The position numbers were made by a program, and so were the translations under genes. Source: Parafrankia elaeagni (GTDB lineage: Bacteria; Actinomycetota; Actinomycetes; Frankiales; Frankiaceae). From it: a stretch of 64,000 nucleotides of DNA. Shown here in pieces: positions 15,401-22,924 of the stretch. The notes beneath the pieces were generated by a model. It did not search any database. It saw only the letters and a program-made list of their open reading frames with translations, and had not been told where the DNA came from. The stretch lies in the NCBI RefSeq assembly GCF_000374165.1, contig NZ_KB893720.1:1-64000 (forward strand). The letters run 5' to 3'. Every line of letters starts with the position of its first letter. Positions within the stretch are counted from its first letter, which is position 1.

Positions 15401-17529
15401 GCGCGCTGCTCCTGCACCGGCCGGCCACCCAGCACCGTCTCACGCGTCCGGTCGTGGTTGAACCGCACGCCGGGCCGCCCGTCGCACTGCAGCACCAGCA
15501 GGCCCTCGCCGAACGCGGGGGCGAGCCGCCGCTCGGCCTCGTCCGGCTCCAGGCCCGTCGCGGCCGCCAGAAGATCCAGATCCACCTGGCCCGCCAGGCT
15601 GGCCATCACCGCCAGCAGCTCCGCGCTCTCCGGCGGCAGCGCGTCCACCCTGGCTGTCAGCAGCGCGGTGACCTCCCCCCGGTCGAGCCGGTCGAGCCGG
15701 CGGCGCAGTACCGCCCGGTCCCATCCCCAGCCGTCCGTGCCCGCGGTCAGGATGCCCTCCCGCCGCAGCGAGTTGAGCAGCTCCACGACGTCGTACGGAT
15801 TGCCGCCGGTGGACGGCATGATCGCCCGGGCCAGCTGGGCGGCGGGTTCCGGCGCCAGGTGCAGCATGTCGGCGACCATGGCCGCCTGGCCCGCCGACGG
15901 CAGGGTCCCCAGCCACAGATGGCGCGGGCCGTCCTGCTGCTCACGCCAGCGGGCGAGCATCGGGGCCAGCGGATGCGCGGCGTCGACGTCGCTCTCGCGG
16001 TAGGCGGCGACCAGCAGCAGCCCCGCGATCTGCTCCTCGCCACCGAAGAGCAGATCGACGAAGCCGAGCGGGGTGCGCCCGGCCCACTGCAGATCGTCCA
16101 CGAAGAAGACCACCGGCCGCATCGGGGAGACCACGGCACGCAGAACCTCGACGGGTGTGCGACAGAGCCGTGCCTGGGCGGTCATCGGATCGCCCGGGTC
16201 CGGCGGCACCTTCAGCAGCGCGGCGAACTCCGGCACGGTGGCGGCCAGCAGGCCTGCGTTGAAGCCCAGACCCTGCAGCATCCGCTCCCGCATCTCGGCC
16301 AGGCCCTCCTCTGGCTCGGCCAGCAACAGCCGGCCCAGCGCCCGCAGGCACTGTCGGACCGCGTCGAACTCCTGGTCGCGGCGGTACTGGTCGAACTTGC
16401 CCGCCACGAACCAGCCGCCGGCGCCGGCCACGATCGGCCGCAGCACATTGACCAGGGATGTCTTGCCCACACCCGGCGCGCCCGCGACGAGGATCCCGCG
16501 GGACTTCCCGGTGGCGGCCTCGGTGAACGCCGCGCCAAGCTCGTCGGTCTCCCGCTCCCGCCCGGAGAGCCGGCAGGGAGCCAGCGGCCGGGTCGGATGA
16601 TCATGTTCGCCGAGGCGGACCAACGGCGCGCCGCGGCGTACGAGCGCGAGGTCGTAGGCCAGCCCGTCGGCAGTCTGGTAGCGGTCGTCAGGCTCCTTCT
16701 CCAACAGGCGCATGATGATCGCGGAAAGTGCGGCGGGCACAGCTGGACTGACGGTCCCCGGCTCGTCCGGCACCCGGGTCAGGTGGTCGTGGATGATCCT
16801 GATCGGATCCTCCGTGCCGAACGGTGGCACGCCGGTGGCCAGCTCGTACAGGACAGCGCCCAGCGCGTACAGGTCGGCCCGCTGGTCGACCGGGCGCCCG
16901 GTCCGCCCGGTCTGTTCCGGGGCCAGGTAGGGCACGGTCCCGACTGCCGCTCCGTGGGGGGCGAACTCGGGCCGGACCACCGAGAAGCTGGTCGCCAGCG
17001 CGAAGTCGATCAGGTAGGGCGCCCCGCTGTCCTCGCTCACGACGATGTTCTCCGGGCAGAGGTCCCGGTGCACCACCCCCCGGCGGTGCATCCCCGCCAC
17101 CGCGTGCGCCAGCGACAGGGCGAGGTCGATCAGCTCGACGGGTTCCAGCGGGGTCTCCCGCCGGGACAGCGCCGCACCGCCGACATCGGCCAGCAGGACT
17201 GATCCCACGCCATCCGCCGCCGGGCCCGCGCCCTCGGCCAGTCCGGCGGCGAGGTGCACGACACCCTCGACTCCCGACAGCCGCTCGAGGATCTCGGTCT
17301 CGTGGCGCACCCGCCGCTGGGCGTCCGGACCCAGCGGCTCCTTCCGGATCACCCGGATGCCCCGCCCGCCGGCCCGGCCCAGCGTCAGCCGGCTGATCCG
17401 GGTCTGATCCGTCGCATGCAGCACTACCGGTGGCTCCGTCGCTGCCAGTGGCTCCGTCGCTGCCGGCGGATCGCGGCCCGGGGTCATCCGCCCGACAGTC
17501 ATGCCCGCGCCCTCGTGCCGCACTGCCAA
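12487..17529 (-). CDS. Ser/Thr kinase - AAA ATPase - TPR - GAF - GGDEF hybrid sensor
   Basis: 1680 residues; later starts at residue 10 or 15 are possible. Residues about 45-300 are a protein kinase domain: catalytic loop HRDLCPENIV (D156, N161), YLAPEQTGR and DQRADLYALGAVLYELATG. The metal-binding DFG is replaced by DFA (175-177). An ATPase of PknK/MalT type follows (GAPGVGKTS at 350-358; VVFFVDDLQWAG), then about 700 residues of helical repeats, a GAF domain near 1300-1450, a short coiled coil (ERTRQLAASNRQLAAANQQL) and a C-terminal GGDEF domain (ITDPLTRLANRRRL, ARYGGEEFTVV). The GGEEF is intact but the RxxD inhibition site is not visible. It could join phospho-signalling to cyclic di-GMP; the ligand is unknown. 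Confidence 0.88.
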   Translation of the reverse strand: MAVRHEGAGMTVGRMTPGRDPPAATEPLAATEPPVVLHATDQTRISRLTLGRAGGRGIRVIRKEPLGPDAQRRVRHETEILERLSGVEGVVHLAAGLAEGAGPAADGVGSVLLADVGGAALSRRETPLEPVELIDLALSLAHAVAGMHRRGVVHRDLCPENIVVSEDSGAPYLIDFALATSFSVVRPEFAPHGAAVGTVPYLAPEQTGRTGRPVDQRADLYALGAVLYELATGVPPFGTEDPIRIIHDHLTRVPDEPGTVSPAVPAALSAIIMRLLEKEPDDRYQTADGLAYDLALVRRGAPLVRLGEHDHPTRPLAPCRLSGRERETDELGAAFTEAATGKSRGILVAGAPGVGKTSLVNVLRPIVAGAGGWFVAGKFDQYRRDQEFDAVRQCLRALGRLLLAEPEEGLAEMRERMLQGLGFNAGLLAATVPEFAALLKVPPDPGDPMTAQARLCRTPVEVLRAVVSPMRPVVFFVDDLQWAGRTPLGFVDLLFGGEEQIAGLLLVAAYRESDVDAAHPLAPMLARWREQQDGPRHLWLGTLPSAGQAAMVADMLHLAPEPAAQLARAIMPSTGGNPYDVVELLNSLRREGILTAGTDGWGWDRAVLRRRLDRLDRGEVTALLTARVDALPPESAELLAVMASLAGQVDLDLLAAATGLEPDEAERRLAPAFGEGLLVLQCDGRPGVRFNHDRTRETVLGGRPVQEQRARYLRLARRLAGRPEFLAVAAEQYLHVVDLVRSTGERRTAVALFRRAAEEARVLSNHSLMERLLSAALRLVDPTDTDLLIAVHTDRHAALYCLGRLSDADDTYRTICRLCTVAAQCTSATTVQVISLTNRGRADEAMRLGLGQLRRLGISVPAGHALDAAIDHGLDGVRRWIDTTSEADDLRKPEITDQSRLRTLRLVNRVMVAAFFCDHTMMAWLAIRALQMWEHYGPDRTLVGPASHIPIVTIVRRGDYHTGPSILRRILAVARARGYEPDVWQALFIYVITCGHWFSSLEDNLPECRRALEGLLLGGDLQNACWAHYALVCDLLDCAPTLDVFATAVDEALAFAARTGNGHAEATFRSFRRMVLVLRGEPVEPAGDEAAELNVLAADPFSLANLRVARALTAAVLDHPADAARHAAAVMPCVAAIGSNYSLAVARVLLALTLAARARTAGPGQRDALLAELDELIEWLASRAADAPDNFLHLLRMVEAERAWAVGDFHEAAYTFDVALRETPARTRPWHRALALERAARFYLAHAMEEAGHTLLRAARDQYLAWGATAKVSQLDWAYPALRTAAAAPPLTIHPRTERSGHRSTVAAGTVDLLAVVAAAQALSSETSVEGLQAKVAGILSEMTGATSVHLLLRERERDGWLVPTGAGGTRTLRAAGQQGLLPLSVIRYATRTREPVVAANATRDDRFQRDPYFAGLDRCSVLAVPVMIRGSLRAMLLLENRMIRGAFSTERLEGVLIIAGQLAVSLDNALIYVSLERQVAERTRQLAASNRQLAAANQQLEQLSITDPLTRLANRRRLEEVLAVEWERARQHAAPIALAMIDIDHFKRYNDHFGHAAGDRCLQRVATCLAGNVGDTLLAARYGGEEFTVVMPDTDLAAGARISRRLCRAVEDLAEPHPLTAERIITVSIGVTAATPTASEGAVTGDGLAAFVRNADIALYRAKNGGRNQVETMETASSL

Positions 17530-17592
17530 AAGTCCACATCGTTAGCCTGCCCGCAATCACGGGGAAGCAACGAGCCTGCCCCGGCGCCTGCG

Positions 17593-18049
17593 TCAGGGCT
17601 CGACGACGACGCGGAAGACCCCCTTCGAGCGGTCGCGGGCGGTCTCGAACGCGGTCAGGGCATCGTCGATCGGGAACCGGTGGGAGATCAGCAGGTCGGG
17701 GATCTCCGGCCGGGCCGCGAGCATGTCCGCCACCTCCGCGAACTCGCGTCGGCCGTCGTGCGCGCTGTACCCGAGCGACGGCCGCAGCGCGACCTCCTTC
17801 AGGGCCAGTTCGGAGTGCGGCAGCGCGACGCCCTGGAGGATGCCGGCGTAGACCACCGTCCCGCGCCGACGACCGCGACCCGGCTGCCCGGGCCAACCCC
17901 ACCGAGCCGGACGGCGTGCCATGCCACCGACCCGGGTTCCACCAGGCAGGCATCGCCCAGCGCGAGGCCGCCGCCTGCCGCGCCGCCAGCAGCGCGCGCA
18001 TGTCCCGCGGCACCGACCGGGGAGCCAGCTCGATGCGATCGACCGACAC
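17593..18049 (-). pseudogene. Zinc-type alcohol dehydrogenase (MDR) remnant
   Basis: Three short stretches in three minus-strand frames line up with one medium-chain dehydrogenase. They are a start-like MSVDRIELAPRSVPRDMRAL, then CLVEPGSVAWHAVRLGGVGP with GSRVAVVGAG (the nucleotide-fold entry), and finally VVYAGILQGVALPHSELALK to the C-terminus FETARDRSKGVFRVVVEP at 17593. Most of the catalytic domain and part of the Rossmann fold are missing. At least two frameshifts and internal deletions make it non-functional. It abuts the kinase hybrid on one side and the TIR gene on the other. Confidence 0.7.
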
Positions 18050-18212
18050 GGCAAGATAATATATTTGCGACTTGAGAAAGCAATGAGTGTCGGCGTCTCA
18101 CCTCGAACCTCGAACCTCGAACCTGCGCACGGACCGCACCATGACGTTGTCGGCCGATACCCGACACCGCCCTGAAGATCACCGGCCGCTGGGCGTCGCG
18201 TAGAACAGGAGG

Positions 18213-18704
18213 ATGACGCAGGGAGAGACCGGGCCGTTTGTCTTCGTGTCCTACACAGCGCAGGACGAGGCGTGGGCGACCTGGATCGCCTCGGTGCTGG
18301 AAGGCGCCGGTCTCGCCGCCCGGGTGCAGGTGTGGGATTCCCTGCCGGGCCAGAACTTCGTGGAGTGGATGACTGCCCAGCTCGCCGGCGCCCAGTGGAC
18401 GGTCGCGGTCTACTCCCGTGCCTACTTCGACTCCTACTGGTGCACCACCGAGTGGACGGCGGCGCTGGCCCGCAGGACCCTGTTGCCCGTGCGCGTCGAG
18501 CCGGTGGACCCACCGGCCGCCCTGGGGACACTCACCTGGGTGGACCTGTTCGATCTGGACGAGGAACAGGCGCGGGAACGGCTGCTGTACGCGGTCGGCG
18601 CCCAGGTTCTCCCTCGGCTGGCCACCTTCCCCGGCGCGGCGCCGGCCACGGCTGCCACACCGCCGACGTTCCCCGGGCCGAAGGCGGGAGGCTCGGTGGC
18701 GTAA
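18213..18704 (+). CDS. Stand-alone TIR-domain protein
   Basis: 163 residues. Residues 8-140 form a TIR domain: FVFVSYTAQDEAWATWIASV (strand A and box 1), ARVQVWDSLPGQNF, and YWCTTEWTAAL, where E80 is at the position of the catalytic glutamate of NAD-cleaving TIRs. The last 25 residues are Pro/Ala-rich with no effector or sensor domain. Many actinobacterial TIR proteins are fused to NB-ARC or TPR modules; this one stops soon after the TIR fold, so it is either a lone effector or a truncated piece. The upstream DNA (18050-18100) is AT-rich and could hold its promoter. A role in NAD-depletion defence is possible but unproven. Confidence 0.82.
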   Translation: MTQGETGPFVFVSYTAQDEAWATWIASVLEGAGLAARVQVWDSLPGQNFVEWMTAQLAGAQWTVAVYSRAYFDSYWCTTEWTAALARRTLLPVRVEPVDPPAALGTLTWVDLFDLDEEQARERLLYAVGAQVLPRLATFPGAAPATAATPPTFPGPKAGGSVA

Positions 18705-18714
18705 GGCCCGGGCT

Positions 18715-19413
18715 TCAGTGGTGTGCGGTCCGCACCTTGCGGACGACACCCGCGGCGATCATCAGGACGATGGCGCCGATCACCACCACGTCGAGGACCG
18801 TCGAGTACTTCTCGACCTCCCGCCACCGGCTGGACAGAAGCAGGCCGGCGCCGATGAGCAGGCTGTTCCACAGCAGGCTGCCGAGCAGGGTGAACAGGCA
18901 GAACGACAGCAGCGGCATGCGGGTGGCGCCGGCCGGCAGCGACACCAGGCTGCGCACCCCCGGGACGAGCCGGCCGGTGAACACGGCGAAGCGGCCGTGC
19001 CGCTGGAACCAGTCCGTCGCGCGGTCGGCGTCCTCCGCCCTCATCAGCGGGATGCGGCCGACCGCCCGGCGTGCCCTGTCGGCGCCGAGTTTCGCGGCCA
19101 GCCCGTAGAAGACGAGCGCGCCGAGCAGGGAACCGGCGGTGGCCGCGATGACGACGCCCGGCAGGGGGAGCCGGTCCCGGCCGATGAGATAGCCGGCCAG
19201 CGGCAGCACGACCTCGCTCGGCACCGGGGGAAACACCGTCTCGAGCAGGGTGATGAGCCCGACGCCGGTGGAACCCAGCGAGACCATCAGATCCGCTGCC
19301 CAGCCGGTGAAGCCACCGAGGTTCGACACGTCCTGGGTGCCGCCCCCGCCCGCGTCGCCGCCTCCCCCCGTCTGGGCCATGAGCTGGCCGCTCACCGCGA
19401 CGCTGTGGCTCAC
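18715..19413 (-). CDS. DedA-family membrane protein
   Basis: 232 residues. A Gly-rich N-terminus precedes the DedA core: LLETVFPPVPSEVVLPLAG, FYGLAAKLGADRARR, WFQRHGRFAVFTGRLVPGVR and the second re-entrant motif SLVSLPAGATRMPLLSF. Four to five membrane segments are evident. DedA proteins are thought to be proton-coupled lipid-carrier transporters or scramblases in the inner membrane. It converges with the TIR gene, with 10 bp between the two stops. The VTG-less start region is low-complexity, so a start further in is possible. Confidence 0.87.
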   Translation of the reverse strand: MSHSVAVSGQLMAQTGGGGDAGGGGTQDVSNLGGFTGWAADLMVSLGSTGVGLITLLETVFPPVPSEVVLPLAGYLIGRDRLPLPGVVIAATAGSLLGALVFYGLAAKLGADRARRAVGRIPLMRAEDADRATDWFQRHGRFAVFTGRLVPGVRSLVSLPAGATRMPLLSFCLFTLLGSLLWNSLLIGAGLLLSSRWREVEKYSTVLDVVVIGAIVLMIAAGVVRKVRTAHH

Positions 19414-19563
19414 CTGTCACCTCCGGGTCGGGAGCCCGGCCTCACCGCGGCCGGGACAAGCTCCACAGATCCATCTCCCTGGAACGAGGCCGGAAACGCC
19501 GCGGAGAAGTGAGGCTGGCCGACCGGCGAAGGCACCGCCCGTCCAGTCCGGCATGCTGGGGAG

Positions 19564-19770
19564 ATGCGCGAAGTGAGCATCGGCGACGAGGTCATCCGAC
19601 TCGGCCAGTTCCTCAAGCTTGCCGACGTCGTGGAGGCGGGCGCGGCGGTCAAGGCGGTCCTGGCCAGCGGAAGCGTCCGCGTCAACGGCGAGGTCGAAAC
19701 GCGGCGGGGCCGCCAGCTGCGGGTGGGTGACGAAGTCACACTGCCGGGCGAGAATCTGCGCGTCGGCTGA
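19564..19770 (+). CDS. S4-domain RNA-binding protein (YbcJ-like)
   Basis: 68 residues, nearly all S4 domain: IRLGQFLKLADVVEAGAAVK, VLASGSVRVNGEVETRRG, RQLRVGDEVTL. This is the length and layout of the YbcJ-type small S4 proteins, which bind structured RNA, probably in ribosome or tRNA metabolism. A GGGGAG block touches the ATG, giving unusually short ribosome-site spacing. It is a single gene, divergent from the DedA gene and converging with the NTF2-fold gene. Confidence 0.83.
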   Translation: MREVSIGDEVIRLGQFLKLADVVEAGAAVKAVLASGSVRVNGEVETRRGRQLRVGDEVTLPGENLRVG

Positions 19771-19839
19771 TCCCGCCCGGCGGCCCGTCCGACTGGTGGT
19801 GGACTGCCCCGGTGCTCGGGCGCCCGCGGCGTGCTGCTT

Positions 19840-20238
19840 CTACAGACGATCGTCGACGAAGACGCGCGAGTAGTGGCAGCGCCATTCGACGATTCGGCCG
19901 GCCCTGTTGACGCGGATGGAGTCCGCGCCGGTCGCCGGGGGCCGGCCGTCGGAGAAACTGCAGGTGTAGACGAACACAACCGTCTGGGTGCTCACGAAGA
20001 ACGAGTCGATCGAGTAACGGATGCCGGGAACGCGGCGCATCGAGTCGTCGATGTAGTCGCGGAACGCGTCGAACCCCTCGATGGTCACCTTGTCGGGGTC
20101 ACCGGTGATTCTCGGCACGAACGGCGAGCTGAACACCACGTCCTGGTCGACGGGCCTCATTACGAGGTCGACGTCGTACTGGTTGAAACCGTCCTCCCAG
20201 TGGCGCCATAAATCCGTCACGACCTCGTCCGCAAGCAT
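19840..20238 (-). CDS. NTF2/SnoaL-fold protein
   Basis: 132 residues from ATG 20238, chosen because AGGAG stands 6 bp upstream; the longer frame to 20349 has no site. The sequence DLWRHWEDGFNQYDVDLVM, then FSSPFVPRITG and a late WRCHYSRVFV, fits the SnoaL-like cone fold of small cyclases, isomerases and dehydratases. Catalytic residues cannot be assigned, so the reaction is unknown. It appears monocistronic. Confidence 0.72.
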   Translation of the reverse strand: MLADEVVTDLWRHWEDGFNQYDVDLVMRPVDQDVVFSSPFVPRITGDPDKVTIEGFDAFRDYIDDSMRRVPGIRYSIDSFFVSTQTVVFVYTCSFSDGRPPATGADSIRVNRAGRIVEWRCHYSRVFVDDRL

Positions 20239-20383
20239 GATCGTCTCCTGAACGCAGAGGCGCCGGCCATCCGGGCCCGGCACCAGTCGACCGCCTCCCA
20301 CTGATGAGTAGGCGCTCACTACGCTAGGCGCACCGCCCGACGGGCACAAGGAGTTCGGCGGGCACCGTCACCCCGCGACCGCT

Positions 20384-20848
20384 TCAGGCCCGGGGCCGAC
20401 TGGAGCGGCACTGCTGCTCGCAGTACTCCCGCAGACCCTGGGCCTCGGTGTCGACGTACCGACGGACCAGCCGGGCCATGAAGAGTGCCACCACCGGCGC
20501 CAGGGGGCCGGACTGGCGCAGGCTCAGCCGCACCGTCACGGTGCGGCCGTCCGGGGCGGGCGTGATGCGATGGTCGGCGACCGTGGTCATGCCGGTCGCC
20601 TTCGACGTCCAGGAGAAGCCCGTGCCCGGGGCCAGATCTGTCACGGTCCAGGCGGCTGCCGGGAGCCGGGGCTGCCGGATGCGCACCACGCTCCCCTCCC
20701 GCAGCTCACCGTCCGGGGCACCGGTCGCGTTCCCGGCCTCCACGGTGGTCATCGTCGGAGTCCAGGTGGGCCAGCGCTCGACGTCGCGCATCACGGCCCA
20801 GACGGCGTCGGCCGGCGCGTCGATGGTCACCGAGGTCTCGTAATACAT
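20384..20848 (-). CDS. SRPBCC (START-like) family protein
   Basis: 154 residues from ATG 20848, with GGGAGG 6 bp upstream. The opening YETSVTIDAPADAVWAVMRD and WPTWTPTMTTVEA are typical of polyketide-cyclase/START-like SRPBCC proteins, which enclose a hydrophobic ligand. The core ends with GPLAPVVALFMARLVRRYVD. The gene is divergent from a TetR regulator and shares with it a promoter carrying two tandem 16-bp operators, so it is probably the regulated target. The ligand is unknown. Confidence 0.82.
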   Translation of the reverse strand: MYYETSVTIDAPADAVWAVMRDVERWPTWTPTMTTVEAGNATGAPDGELREGSVVRIRQPRLPAAAWTVTDLAPGTGFSWTSKATGMTTVADHRITPAPDGRTVTVRLSLRQSGPLAPVVALFMARLVRRYVDTEAQGLREYCEQQCRSSRPRA

Positions 20849-20906
20849 CGGGTGCCTCCCGTAGCGATCAGCGTCCTGCGGTCCGCGACGGTAACCCGCC
20901 GCGTCG

Positions 20907-20938
20907 TGTACCAATTGGTACATGTACCATCTGGTTCA
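20907..20938. promoter_or_regulatory. Two abutting 16-bp TetR operator sites
   Basis: TGTACCAATTGGTACA (20907-20922) is a perfect palindrome. TGTACCATCTGGTTCA (20923-20938) is an imperfect second copy whose last base is the A of the tetR start codon. The pair lies between the divergent SRPBCC and TetR genes. A dimer bound there would block tetR expression directly and probably the SRPBCC gene as well. Confidence 0.75.
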
Positions 20939-21564
20939 TGACTCGGCAAGGTCCGCCGTCGGACAGTGGGCAGGACGGCGCACAGGACGGCGCGGGGCGG
21001 CAGCGCCTTCTCGGCGACGTCCTCGCCCACCTGGTCGAGCACGGGATAGGCGATCTGAGCCTCCGGCAGCTGGCCGCCGCAGTCGGTTCCAGCCATCGCA
21101 TGATCATTTATCACTTCGGTTCACGGGACGGCCTCCTCGTCGAGATCGTGCGGGCCATGGAGAAGCAGCAACGCGCCGCGTTCGCCGCGATGCAGAGCGA
21201 ACCGGCGACGTCCGCGGTCGAGCTGGGGCGGCGGATGTGGCGCCGGCTCAGCGACCCGGCGCTGGCCCCGTTCGAACGCCTCTTCTTCGAGATCTACGGT
21301 CAGGCACTGCAGGGCCGCGCCTACGCCCAGCCGCTGCTCGACGGGGTGGTGGAGGACTGGCTCGGCCCGGTGGCCGAATACCTGATACGCGAAGGGCGGG
21401 AGCCGGCCGAGGCCCGTGCGCAGGCCCGGCTCGGCCTGGCTGCCACCCGGGGACTACTGCTGGACCTGCTGGCCACCGGCGATCGCGCCGGCGTCGACCT
21501 CGCGATGGAACAGATGCTCACCGTCTTCGCCGCCCCGTCGCCTCCGGGCTCCACCCCGGGCTGA
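20938..21564 (+). CDS. TetR-family transcriptional regulator
   Basis: 208 residues. The N-terminal helix-turn-helix reads LSLRQLAAAVGSSHRMIIYH, with FGSRDGLLVEIVRAM after it. The C-terminal ligand domain is helical and ends at GSTPG. The ATG at 20938 is immediately preceded by the paired operators, leaving no room for a ribosome binding site. The mRNA is therefore probably leaderless, or starts inside the operator. It most likely represses itself and the divergent SRPBCC gene. The F420 reductase gene follows 38 bp later on the same strand and may be co-transcribed. Confidence 0.85.
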   Translation: MTRQGPPSDSGQDGAQDGAGRQRLLGDVLAHLVEHGIGDLSLRQLAAAVGSSHRMIIYHFGSRDGLLVEIVRAMEKQQRAAFAAMQSEPATSAVELGRRMWRRLSDPALAPFERLFFEIYGQALQGRAYAQPLLDGVVEDWLGPVAEYLIREGREPAEARAQARLGLAATRGLLLDLLATGDRAGVDLAMEQMLTVFAAPSPPGSTPG

Positions 21565-21602
21565 GAGGAATGGCGCGCGCGAGGGGGGAAGTTGCACAGA
21601 GC

Positions 21603-22298
21603 ATGACGACGCTGGGGCTGATAGGCAGTGGAAACATCGGCGGAACTCTGGCGAGGCTTGCCGTGAACGCCGGTTATGACGTGGTGCTGAGCAACTCGCG
21701 TGGGCCGGAGACCCTGCAGGATCTGGTGTCCGAGCTCGGGCCGCGCGCCCGGGCGGCGACGTCGGCCGAAGCCGCCGCCGCCGGCGACCTGGTGGTCGTG
21801 ACGGTACCGTTGCGGGCATACCGTGCCGTTCCGGTCGAGCCGCTCGCCGGCAAGGTGGTCATCGACACGAACAACTACTATCCGGAGCGCGACGGCACCA
21901 TCGACGCGCTCGAGAACGAGTCGACCACCACGAGTGAGCTGCTCGCGGCACATCTGCCGACCTCCAAAGTGGTCAAGGCGTTCAACAACATCTATTTCAG
22001 GCACCTGCTGGCCCTCGCCCGGCCGAGTGGTGCCCCCGACCGCTCGGCACTGGCCATCGCGGGCGACGACGCGGACGCGAAGGCAACGGTGACCGCGTTC
22101 CTCGATGCCATCGGCTACGACGCCGTGGACGCCGGGCCGCTGTCCGAGGGATGGCGGTACCAGCGGGACACCGCCGCCTATGCGGGTCTCTACGCCGGTG
22201 GCGACGGCATCACCGGCGAACCTCACCCGACCGGCCCCGACACCGTGCGGACCGCGCTGGCCGCGGCGCGCCGTTACGCGGAGACGACCGCCGGCTGA
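21603..22298 (+). CDS. F420-dependent NADP reductase-like protein
   Basis: 231 residues from ATG 21603; the frame is open further upstream but that part overlaps tetR and is not coding-like. The dinucleotide motif GLIGSGNIGGTLARLAVNAG is followed by VVLSNSRGPETLQDLVSELG and DTNNYYPERDG, matching the family annotated as coenzyme F420-dependent NADP oxidoreductase. Such enzymes exchange hydride between F420 and NADP. The SNSRGP segment fits NADP preference. It suits a window that also has two F420-type LLM enzymes. Confidence 0.82.
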   Translation: MTTLGLIGSGNIGGTLARLAVNAGYDVVLSNSRGPETLQDLVSELGPRARAATSAEAAAAGDLVVVTVPLRAYRAVPVEPLAGKVVIDTNNYYPERDGTIDALENESTTTSELLAAHLPTSKVVKAFNNIYFRHLLALARPSGAPDRSALAIAGDDADAKATVTAFLDAIGYDAVDAGPLSEGWRYQRDTAAYAGLYAGGDGITGEPHPTGPDTVRTALAAARRYAETTAG

Positions 22299-22456
22299 CG
22301 CCCGGTCTCCACCCGGCCACCGATCGAGCAGCGAGACGTGCCGGGAGAGCCGCGGGCCCGCGGTCGCTACGCTGATCAACGGTGCCCCGCAGCACACGCT
22401 GCCGATCAGCGACACACAGGCGGCCGTCACCGGACATCCCAAGGATCTTCTGGTGC

Positions 22457-22479
22457 AGCCCTAAGGATCCGTTAGGGCT
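22457..22479. terminator. Stem-loop, possible terminator
   Basis: AGCCCTAA (22457-22464) and TTAGGGCT (22472-22479) form a perfect 8-bp stem around a 7-nt loop. It lies 158 bp after the F420 reductase gene and before the next ribosome binding site. There is no U tract. Confidence 0.5.
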
Positions 22480-22594
22480 GGCGTTCTGTGATGGTGGCGG
22501 CCGGCGGCGCCACGCCGCGACGTCCGCCGCGCCGCTTCCGGAGAAGCCAGGCTGTTCGCGGAAGCCGAGCTGTTCGCGGAGAAGGAGCCCAGCC

Positions 22595-22924
22595 ATGAGC
22601 ATCAGGGACCGTTGGCTGCTGCGGCGCCACGCCGAGCGGCGGACCGTGCTGGATCGTGAGGCGACCCCCGACGACCTCGGCGACCTGCGCCGCTTCGTCG
22701 GCGAGCACCGGGGCGTCGAGTTCTTCGCCGAACCCGAGACGACCGCCACCGACGCGACGGTGGTCGCGGTCGACGGTGACGGCGCCTGGATCAGACGCCG
22801 GGTCGGCAGCCCGGCCGTGGCCCGCCGTCTCGCCCGTGACCTCGGGATCCCGGTGTACGACGCGGCCGTGGTCGGCTACCCGCGACGCATGAAGGAGTGG
22901 AACCGGGCCAACCGCCCGTCGTGA
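22595..22924 (+). CDS. Conserved hypothetical actinobacterial protein
   Basis: 109 residues from ATG 22595, with GGAG in the preceding AGAAGGAGCCCAGCC. The N-terminus is basic (IRDRWLLRRHAERRTVLDRE); a beta-rich part with VVAVDGDGAWIRRRVGSP follows, and it ends YPRRMKEWNRANRPS. I do not recognise a domain; the spacing suggests a small alpha/beta fold. The stop overlaps the GTG start of the SGNH hydrolase gene by 4 bp, so the pair is translationally coupled. Confidence 0.7.
   Translation: MSIRDRWLLRRHAERRTVLDREATPDDLGDLRRFVGEHRGVEFFAEPETTATDATVVAVDGDGAWIRRRVGSPAVARRLARDLGIPVYDAAVVGYPRRMKEWNRANRPS

Noticed and set aside
15232-17202. 656-codon plus-strand open frame
   Set aside because: Antisense to the ATPase and kinase parts of the hybrid; Arg/Gln/His-rich composition without a fold.
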